Shown: in pieces, positions 6,693 through 11,856 of the stretch | Numbering within the stretch: the stretch's first letter is position 1 | Layout: every line of letters begins with the position of its first letter | DNA from: Methanobacterium sp. | Lineage (GTDB): Archaea; Methanobacteriota; Methanobacteria; Methanobacteriales; Methanobacteriaceae | Length of the DNA stretch: 11,856 nt | Direction of reading: 5' to 3' | Assembly: GCA_021372715.1 (NCBI GenBank) | Contig: JAJFTX010000186.1 | Span: 1 to 11,856 of the forward strand | Program-made: the position numbers and the translations under genes | Notes under the pieces: model-generated | The model's input: only the letters and a program-made list of their open reading frames with translations | What the model was told of the DNA's origin: nothing | Databases searched by the model: none

Positions 6693-7265
6693 ATGGTTAA
6701 TTGGTTATATAGAAATTGGGCAAAATTAAGTGTTTTACTTGCTATCGTGGTTGCAATAATTATTTTTGTTTTAATTAAACCTGAAAATATTGTTATATTT
6801 TTGATTTGGATACAGATTCCTATTTATTTATTACATCAGTTTGAAGAACATGCTGGGGATGGGTTTAAAAACTATATTAACAGAAAGGTTTTTCTGGTTG
6901 AAGAAGGGGATTTCCCTCTAAATGATAAAAACATTTTTTGGATTAATATTCCTATTATTTGGATATTAATGCCTATTTTCGCTAGTTTATCATCTTTAAA
7001 CGTGATGTTTGGTCTTTGGATTCCTTATTTTGCTGTTTTTAATAGTTTAAGTCATGTAATTTTTTCTATCAGAAGTCGGGAGTATAATCCCGGGCTCATT
7101 GTTAGTATAGTGTTGGGAATTCCTGTGGGGATTTATGCTTTAATTATATTCTATTCCTATATTGCTGTACCTACGATAATCTCTATTTTATCAATAGTTT
7201 TTGCATTAATGCTACATTTAATCATATTTGGTTATATAAAAATGAAGTATAATAAAAAAAATTAA
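6693..7265 (+). CDS. HXXEE-domain integral membrane protein
   Basis: The product is 190 residues from ATG 6693. The diagnostic HQFEEH is at 48-53 (His48, Glu51, Glu52, His53), followed by a second conserved region, FNSLSHVIFSIRSREYNPG, at 116-134 with Asn117 and His121. These His, Glu and Asn residues could form a metal or catalytic site in the membrane; the biochemical role of the HXXEE family is not established. About six hydrophobic helices are visible (near 10-28, 32-47, 83-100, 104-125, 134-155, 158-182). I chose ATG 6693 rather than GTG 6684 because GGTGGA (6683-6688) is a good ribosome-binding site for the ATG and overlaps the GTG. Repeat copies 2 and 3 lie on either side. The gene is a single unit with its own promoter-like box. 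Confidence 0.85.
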   Translation: MVNWLYRNWAKLSVLLAIVVAIIIFVLIKPENIVIFLIWIQIPIYLLHQFEEHAGDGFKNYINRKVFLVEEGDFPLNDKNIFWINIPIIWILMPIFASLSSLNVMFGLWIPYFAVFNSLSHVIFSIRSREYNPGLIVSIVLGIPVGIYALIIFYSYIAVPTIISILSIVFALMLHLIIFGYIKMKYNKKN

Positions 7266-7291
7266 TAGGATTTTATAATTATTGTATCTAG

Positions 7292-7345
7292 GATGAGTTT
7301 TACAAACACATTTACCTGCAGTTAGGATTGTGCGCTGGTCACGAA
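7292..7345 (+). repeat. GC-rich intergenic repeat, copy 3
   Basis: The 3' part is the best preserved: TGCGCTGGTCACGAA (7331-7345) matches copy 1 with one change within GCGCTGGTCAYGAA, and CTGCAG is at 7317-7322. The 5' part has diverged (ACAAACACA where the others read GCGGACACC). Overall length equals copy 1 without gaps. It begins 26 bases after the HXXEE stop and ends 93 bases before the CrtC-like ATG. Confidence 0.75.
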
Positions 7346-7387
7346 CTCTAAAATCGACAGAAAAAAGACAAGGATTTTAAGGTTTTA

Positions 7388-7400
7388 TTTAAATATAAAC
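7388..7400 (+). promoter_or_regulatory. Putative TATA box of the CrtC-like gene
   Basis: TTTAAATATAAAC lies about 45 bases upstream of ATG 7439. A start near 7420-7425 would leave a short leader holding the strong Shine-Dalgarno GGGGTGAT (7427-7434). Confidence 0.5.
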
Positions 7401-7438
7401 ACCAAACTTTAATACCATTTATATGAGGGGTGATTTGA

Positions 7439-9112
7439 ATGGTGAAAGATAAATTAAACGATTTAGATGAATTAACCAGGGAAAACATAGCCCTTGCCCT
7501 GTGGATGAAGGAATTTAAATCTAAAGATATACCAAAAGATGTGAAAAAACGTTTATTAAGTGATAAAAACAGTTCAGAAGCATTTGGAGAGAGAATGCGA
7601 TATCGTATTCAGGATCTTTTAGATAATCCGGATTCTTATACCACTAGCTACAGAAAAAGATATAAGAAACTTCTGAAGCATTGTAACTCACTTACATCAA
7701 TCCAGGCTTATGCAATGAATCATCTATTGGGAATGGACAGCAGCCGTGGTTATCAGAATGTGCCTGACCAATCTAATATCCAGTTTCCACGTGATTTTGC
7801 TCCTCAATTGGGATATCAAGTAGGATGGCATTTCATAGTGGGCAACTGCAAAGACACTAGGAGACAGGAATATGGAATTCTGGTTTCATTCTACCGTTAC
7901 TCGTTACTGCCTCCTGAGATAGCTCATGGGTTTGGTTTGTCTGACTGGGATAATCAGATATTTGAGATGCAGTTAGCTGTGGCCCATGCTGGGGAGCAAC
8001 ATCTTCAGACCAGGCCATTCGCCATTGCCGGGACTACAGGTCTTTTAAAATTCAAAAACCAACCATTCCATTATGAAGCTGGGAAAAATAGTATAATATC
8101 TGAAAGTGAAGATGAACTTTTCCCACTTAGGGTAAGAGCATGGGGTGTTAACCAGGGTGGTGAAGAAGATGTGGAGATAGAAGTTGACCTGGGATTATCA
8201 TCCAATAAGAACTTCCTTCTCCAGGGTAATAAGGGATGTCTACCCTGTTGTTGTGGAATTGGAACCCTTTATTATTCTGCAACTAACCTATCTCTGGAAT
8301 CTGGCAGTCTCTTGAAGTTGGATGATGAGGAGATCATCCTTAATCAGGGTAAGTTCTGGTTCGACCACCAGTGGGGTAACGCCCTGGAACCATTGGGAAA
8401 TAGCAGGTGTAAAGTAGTCCGAGCAGCTAGTACCCTCACAAAAACTTCTCTTTCTAGAGGTTGGGACTGGTTCATGGCCCAATTTGAAGGTGAAAGGGAG
8501 ATGACTATGTATGCACCCCATACTGATAAAAATTTGGATTTCTACTGGCAAACAGGAGAGGAACCACCCGGAACCATGGAAGTAGGAGTAAAGGGACAAT
8601 ATATCGGCCCAGAAAAGAATGTATCAGATATGAAGGGTACACTTATCATCGATAAATGGGTTAAAAGTATGAAATCATCCAATCCTCAACATTACTTCAT
8701 CACAAATACCTGGTACCCGGACCGCTGGGAATTCAAGTTCCAAGATATGATACCGAAAGATATTCGCCATTTCATCATGACCCCTATCGTAGAGGGAGGG
8801 CAGACAGGTTACAACGCCAGCGGAGCCCAGTATTCTGAAGGAGGGGTATATATTCGAGATCCAGAAGGAAGATATCTGGGCAAGGGGTTCGCGGAATCTG
8901 TTTACTATGCAGATGCATATCCCAATATGCTTAACCTGGCCGGTATTCCAAACAACCCTGAAATGCGAAAACTCCTGAAAACACCTGAACCATCCTTGTT
9001 ATTGAAGATTAAGGGCTTCTTATACATGGCCTGGCCCCCACACCAGAAGAAGATTAAAAAAATCCTAGAGAAATGTTTAAAACAAGGTTTGCCAACTGAT
9101 TTTATTGGATAA
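7439..9112 (+). CDS. CrtC/AttH-like lipocalin-fold protein (carotenoid 1,2-hydratase-related)
   Basis: The 557-residue protein has the two lipocalin-like halves typical of hydroxyneurosporene synthase (CrtC) and AttH proteins. The signature FWFDHQWG is at 306-313, GWDWFMAQF at 341-349, SEGGVYIRD at 466-474 and GKGFAESVYY at 481-490. The first half opens near 116 with FPRDFAPQLGYQVGWHFIVG. Known CrtC enzymes add water to carotenoid double bonds; here the substrate is unknown, perhaps another isoprenoid or lipid. About 115 charged, helical residues precede the first lipocalin half, an extension I do not recognise. A cluster, CLPCCCG (267-273), gives four cysteines in six residues. No signal peptide is seen, unlike many AttH-type proteins. 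ATG 7439 has a near-perfect ribosome-binding site four bases upstream. It is flanked by repeat copies 3 and 4 and appears monocistronic. Confidence 0.82.
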   Translation: MVKDKLNDLDELTRENIALALWMKEFKSKDIPKDVKKRLLSDKNSSEAFGERMRYRIQDLLDNPDSYTTSYRKRYKKLLKHCNSLTSIQAYAMNHLLGMDSSRGYQNVPDQSNIQFPRDFAPQLGYQVGWHFIVGNCKDTRRQEYGILVSFYRYSLLPPEIAHGFGLSDWDNQIFEMQLAVAHAGEQHLQTRPFAIAGTTGLLKFKNQPFHYEAGKNSIISESEDELFPLRVRAWGVNQGGEEDVEIEVDLGLSSNKNFLLQGNKGCLPCCCGIGTLYYSATNLSLESGSLLKLDDEEIILNQGKFWFDHQWGNALEPLGNSRCKVVRAASTLTKTSLSRGWDWFMAQFEGEREMTMYAPHTDKNLDFYWQTGEEPPGTMEVGVKGQYIGPEKNVSDMKGTLIIDKWVKSMKSSNPQHYFITNTWYPDRWEFKFQDMIPKDIRHFIMTPIVEGGQTGYNASGAQYSEGGVYIRDPEGRYLGKGFAESVYYADAYPNMLNLAGIPNNPEMRKLLKTPEPSLLLKIKGFLYMAWPPHQKKIKKILEKCLKQGLPTDFIG

Positions 9113-9134
9113 AGATATATATGATTTAAATACC

Positions 9135-9157
9135 TTTTTTTTATTTATTAATTTTTT
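9135..9157 (+). terminator. T-tract terminator after the CrtC-like gene
   Basis: T8 (9135-9142) and T6 (9152-9157) begin 22 bases after the stop codon, with no clear hairpin. This is the usual form of archaeal termination signals. Repeat copy 4 lies beyond it. Confidence 0.5.
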
Positions 9158-9179
9158 AATTTAGAATTATCTATACTAG

Positions 9180-9222
9180 AATAGGTTTTGCGGACACCCT
9201 TTACCTGTAGTGTGTGTTGGGC
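9180..9222 (+). repeat. GC-rich intergenic repeat, copy 4 (3' end decayed)
   Basis: GCGGACACC (9190-9198) is intact, followed by CTGTAGTGTGTGTTGGGC (9205-9222) with one extra base relative to copy 1. After 9222 the match fades. It lies between the convergent CrtC-like and GHMP kinase genes, beyond both terminators. Confidence 0.75.
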
Positions 9223-9290
9223 TTAGTTTAAAATATTTTGAAATTGTTTTAAGGCTAAATTTTATGTATTTAATATCATAATAGAATAAT

Positions 9291-9342
9291 AAAAAAAGGT
9301 TACTATGACTTTTATATGAATTTAAAGAAATATTTTCATATA
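9291..9342 (-). terminator. Hairpin plus T7 terminator of the GT20-kinase operon
   Basis: Arms TATATGAA (9313-9320) and TTCATATA (9335-9342) form an 8-bp stem with a 14-base loop that spans the kinase stop codon. On the minus strand a T7 tract follows at 9297-9291. Stem and loop lengths equal those of the terminator at 4941. Confidence 0.5.
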
Positions 9343-10511
9343 TTACTGATTTCATGACCTTTAGATAGTATCTTAAAAGGTATTTCCCGATATAAACCTT
9401 TTAAATCTTCACATAATGCTTCTAAGGATTCAGGTTCTGATGAAAAAAGAAGAATTCCACCACCCCCTCCAGCGCCTAGGGGAAATGCTGTACATTTATA
9501 ATTTTGGGCTCGTTCCAGTATATCCTTGGAATTTTCCATGTAACCTTCACATAGTTTAGTACGTATTCTACGATATTCATCAATTGATTCCAGAACTCGT
9601 TTCCAATTTTTCAGCCGTAAACCTTCACGGAACTGGTAAGCTACATTAATCTTTTTAGAATGTAATCTATAGCCCGCTTCGGTCATAAGGGCGTTTCTCC
9701 AGGTTAAATTGACTTCTGAACTCAGGCGAGGATGTCCTGAATGGAATATGGCTGTTCTGTTCTCTAATAGTTCGTAATCTTCTGGGGGTAATAGCTCAAA
9801 TCTCATTGATTCTCCATAACCGGTACTGGAATGTCCGGGTTTTCCCCAAGGAAACCAAACATAATCAGTAACCCCTCCAAAAATAACATTGGATTGTTCC
9901 TGGGTGCCGGTTATACTCACTCCAAAACTCTGTTCAATACGAGAAGCTAAAGAAATTAGCTGAATCTTACTGAATGGCCGACCAGCCAATTCATTTGCAA
10001 GTATACAGACACCAATGGTTGCTGTTGATGATCCACCAAGGCCTGAGGATTGTATGCCCTCTTTGAGATTTTTTAAAACAAACATTACTCCCTTAATATT
10101 AAATATTTCCATTATTTTGAGTAACCAGTTCCCACTAACTGGTATTACATCACCAGGAGTAGCAATTACTTCAGTTTTATATTCAACAGATTTCACACCT
10201 ATTAGATCCGGATCAAATGGGTGAGCCTCAATTTTAGTACCGGTGTCAATGGTTATACCTACGGTTCTTGGAAGTTTAGCAGTCCATTTACTGGCAGGAC
10301 TATCATTGGGTGTCCATTTACTGGAAAGATCGTTTTTAAGGGGTAATTTTGTTAGGTCATCATTAATGTCAGGTATTCTCCAAAAGGTCTGTTGAAATTC
10401 ACTTAAGTCCAAACTGGATCCGGGACCGTCAATTCGGTTATAGGCGATTACTTTTGGTAAATCCTTATCTTTTTCTGCTATCTTTAAGTAATCATGAAGT
10501 TGGACTGGCAT
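9336..10511 (-). CDS. GHMP-superfamily kinase, HddA-like sugar kinase
   Basis: This is a probable ATP-dependent small-molecule kinase, 391 residues, cytoplasmic. The ATP loop SSGLGGSSTATI is at 155-166 and the C-terminal GHMP motif PLGAGGGGGILLF at 344-356. The order and spacing around IEQSFGVSITGTQEQ (192-206) and FGG (211-213) resemble heptose-7-phosphate kinase HddA and related sugar 1-kinases. Two oddities appear. The loop that reads GGKQDQ in HddA-type kinases reads GTQEQ here, placing Glu205 at the usual Asp. The N-terminal region is enlarged, with SSKWTPN and ASKWTAK in tandem (63-79), and the usual first GHMP motif (PxR with a GG) is unclear, replaced by NRIDGPGSSLDL (25-36). The start is ATG 10511; AAAGGA upstream is a weak ribosome-binding site. 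It follows the GT20 gene by 53 bases, suggesting one transcript and a common sugar-phosphate pathway. Substrate unknown. Confidence 0.82.
   Translation of the reverse strand: MPVQLHDYLKIAEKDKDLPKVIAYNRIDGPGSSLDLSEFQQTFWRIPDINDDLTKLPLKNDLSSKWTPNDSPASKWTAKLPRTVGITIDTGTKIEAHPFDPDLIGVKSVEYKTEVIATPGDVIPVSGNWLLKIMEIFNIKGVMFVLKNLKEGIQSSGLGGSSTATIGVCILANELAGRPFSKIQLISLASRIEQSFGVSITGTQEQSNVIFGGVTDYVWFPWGKPGHSSTGYGESMRFELLPPEDYELLENRTAIFHSGHPRLSSEVNLTWRNALMTEAGYRLHSKKINVAYQFREGLRLKNWKRVLESIDEYRRIRTKLCEGYMENSKDILERAQNYKCTAFPLGAGGGGGILLFSSEPESLEALCEDLKGLYREIPFKILSKGHEISNI
10282..10324. repeat. In-frame 30-base tandem repeat within the kinase gene
   Basis: GTCCATTTACTGG occurs at 10282-10294 and 10312-10324, exactly 30 bases apart. 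This repeats SKWT at a ten-residue interval in the kinase. It looks like an in-frame duplication of about ten codons whose remaining positions have diverged. Confidence 0.6.
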
Positions 10512-10564
10512 GAGAAATTTTCCTTTTATTTTTTGATTTAATCCCTTAGTTTATTATCCTATGA

Positions 10565-11856
10565 TCAATTCATCCGAATACCCTCTTCAGGGTTTCTAGA
10601 AAGGTATTCTTGTTCAAGCATTACCTCTTCAATATCTTTTAATTGACTGGATGTCCATTTATTGAGGTCATTTTTTAAAATAACTGATCTTGCATTTTTA
10701 ATCAGCGCTGATTTGCTTTTTTCATCCATTAATAAAGCCATATCCATTGATTCTGCGGTTTGCCTAAGATCATAAGGATTTATACAAATGGCACCGTTTT
10801 TTAATTCTTCATAACAACCTGCTCCGGTTGAAAGGACTAGTACACCATTATTTTCATTTATTGCGCTTCCTTCCTTGGCTACGATGTTCATTCCATCTAA
10901 AATGGGGTTTACCAATAAAACATCGTATCTCTTCAAAAGGGCTATAACAAGGTCATAATCTCCCTTACAGATGTATTTAATTGGCTCCCAATTAGGGGTG
11001 GAATATTTTTCATTTATTTCCTTTACAATATCCCTGATTTTATCAGTATATTCTCTGTAAATCTTTATATCCTGTCTGGAGGGCATTAATGTGGCTACAA
11101 ATTTAACTTTTTCTCTCCATTCTGGATATTTTTCCAGGAAGATATCATATGCCTGGAATCCACGGATAATATTCTTAGATAGATCAGCTCTATCTGTTCT
11201 GTAGATTAATTTACAATTTCCAATAATTTCGTCTACTACTGCCTTTTTATCAATCACTTTAGGGCTTTTAGCATATTTTTGGATTGTTTCCAGGTCTATA
11301 CTGATGGGATAGGTTCTGATATGACAAACATGACCGTTATATAAGATATCTCCACTGATGTCATCCACTGTGGCTTCTGGTAGAATTAGTTTTATGGTTT
11401 GTAAAAAATTGTGCAAATAACGAGGGATATGAAATCCTAAAACATTATTTGTTAATATACTGCTTAAAATCTCTACTTGCATGTAATTAGGTAATTGTTG
11501 AAATATTTCTGGTGATGGGAATGGTATATGTACAAATTGACTCATAAGAACATCTGGATGTTGTTCTCTGATCATTTTAGGCGTCAGATAGATGTGGTAA
11601 TCCTGTAACATTACTAGGGGGATTTTATCTGATTTTTTAATATCTTTACTTATGGCCTCTGCAAAGAGGGAATTCACATGTTGGTATGAATCCCATGCTT
11701 GGTGCAGTTCTTCATCTGCGCATGGTGAGTATGGTGTATTCCACATTGAATGATGTATAAACCATAATAATGGGTTGGCGAATTTACCATTAAACTTATT
11801 ATAGATATCTTCTTCTGTTTTAATGAATTGAACATAATAATCAGGATTTTCTAAGG
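10565..11856 (-). CDS. GT20 glycosyltransferase, trehalose-6-phosphate synthase/VldE-like (5' partial)
   Basis: A GT20 family enzyme, which joins a nucleotide-sugar-derived glucosyl unit to a sugar phosphate, as OtsA does with glucose 6-phosphate. The frame stays open to the window edge, so the start and the N-terminal nucleotide-sugar loop are missing; 429 residues are visible. Counting from the first complete codon at the edge: NPLLWFIHHSMW (27-38), QDYH (84-87, usually HDYH), HIPFP (109-113), GFH (140-142), DRADLSK (221-227, with Arg222 and Lys227 matching the OtsA UDP-contact pair) and DGMNIVAKEG (320-329). The SKN-IIRGF stretch, where OtsA has SKG, recalls a divergent group that I associate with VldE-like or other non-canonical GT20 enzymes; this subgroup call is tentative. 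No OtsB-type phosphatase is visible. A GHMP kinase follows at 53 bases in a probable operon. An internal ATG at 11746 is not the start, because conserved sequence precedes it. Confidence 0.85.
   Translation of the reverse strand, partial: LENPDYYVQFIKTEEDIYNKFNGKFANPLLWFIHHSMWNTPYSPCADEELHQAWDSYQHVNSLFAEAISKDIKKSDKIPLVMLQDYHIYLTPKMIREQHPDVLMSQFVHIPFPSPEIFQQLPNYMQVEILSSILTNNVLGFHIPRYLHNFLQTIKLILPEATVDDISGDILYNGHVCHIRTYPISIDLETIQKYAKSPKVIDKKAVVDEIIGNCKLIYRTDRADLSKNIIRGFQAYDIFLEKYPEWREKVKFVATLMPSRQDIKIYREYTDKIRDIVKEINEKYSTPNWEPIKYICKGDYDLVIALLKRYDVLLVNPILDGMNIVAKEGSAINENNGVLVLSTGAGCYEELKNGAICINPYDLRQTAESMDMALLMDEKSKSALIKNARSVILKNDLNKWTSSQLKDIEEVMLEQEYLSRNPEEGIRMN

Noticed and set aside
8288..8599. 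Minus-strand open frame inside the CrtC-like gene
   Set aside because: It overlaps the conserved FDHQWG and GWDWF motifs of the plus-strand gene and is a shadow frame.
5841..9222. CRISPR array
   Set aside because: The copies are 690 to 1889 bases apart with whole genes between them, the element is longer and less conserved than CRISPR repeats, and no cas gene is present.
5841..9222. Integron attC sites
   Set aside because: No consistent inverted symmetry or RYYYAAC/GTTRRRY box pair is seen, and no integrase is in the window. Only the layout is cassette-like.
11744..11746. ATG at 11746 as the start of the GT20 gene
   Set aside because: The frame continues to the window edge with conserved sequence NPLLWFIHHS directly before it, so the gene is 5' truncated by the window.

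Overview
The window looks like a chromosomal segment of an AT-rich euryarchaeote, most likely a mesophilic methanogen of the Methanobacterium type. This is inferred from several features: TATA-like boxes upstream of genes, Shine-Dalgarno sequences of the GGGGTGAT type (7427-7434 on plus, 6455-6462 on minus), T-tract terminators, and the gene repertoire (arylacetate-CoA ligase, DUF3795 protein, a membrane-anchored surface protein dense in N-glycosylation sequons). No rRNA, tRNA, CRISPR array, transposase or phage gene was seen.

Left block (57-4928). On the minus strand lie a phenylacetate-CoA ligase (PaaK) and, upstream of it, a single-pass membrane protein with a PsbP-like outer domain. Divergent from these, on plus, is a sodium:solute symporter whose 3' end overlaps a metallo-beta-lactamase-fold hydrolase of the AHL-lactonase type. 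A stem plus T8 terminator closes that pair. The divergent intergenic region carries a 39-bp dyad.

Middle block (5031-9335). It holds a small glycine-rich membrane protein and a 12-cysteine DUF3795 protein (a probable two-gene operon), an orphan minus-strand protein, an HXXEE membrane protein and a long CrtC/AttH-like lipocalin-fold protein. The gaps after the DUF3795 gene each contain one copy of a GC-rich element of about 54 bp: 5841, 6531, 7292 and 9180, always in the same orientation. I do not recognise this element. It separates consecutive genes one by one, and its 3' flanks share shorter AT-rich, promoter-like blocks. This is the most unusual feature of the window.

Right block (9336-11856). 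A minus-strand pair runs in from the right edge: a divergent GT20 glycosyltransferase (trehalose-6-phosphate synthase/VldE-like, 5' end outside the window), then an HddA-like GHMP sugar kinase with an enlarged N-terminal region. They are 53 bp apart and probably co-transcribed, which suggests a sugar-phosphate or compatible-solute pathway. A hairpin and T7 tract end the transcript.

No gene-free stretch exceeds 300 bases. The larger gaps (2262-2467, 5792-6004, 6452-6692, 7266-7438, 9113-9335) hold the dyad, the repeats and the promoter or terminator signals listed below; 1362-1430 shows only T-rich sequence on the minus strand.
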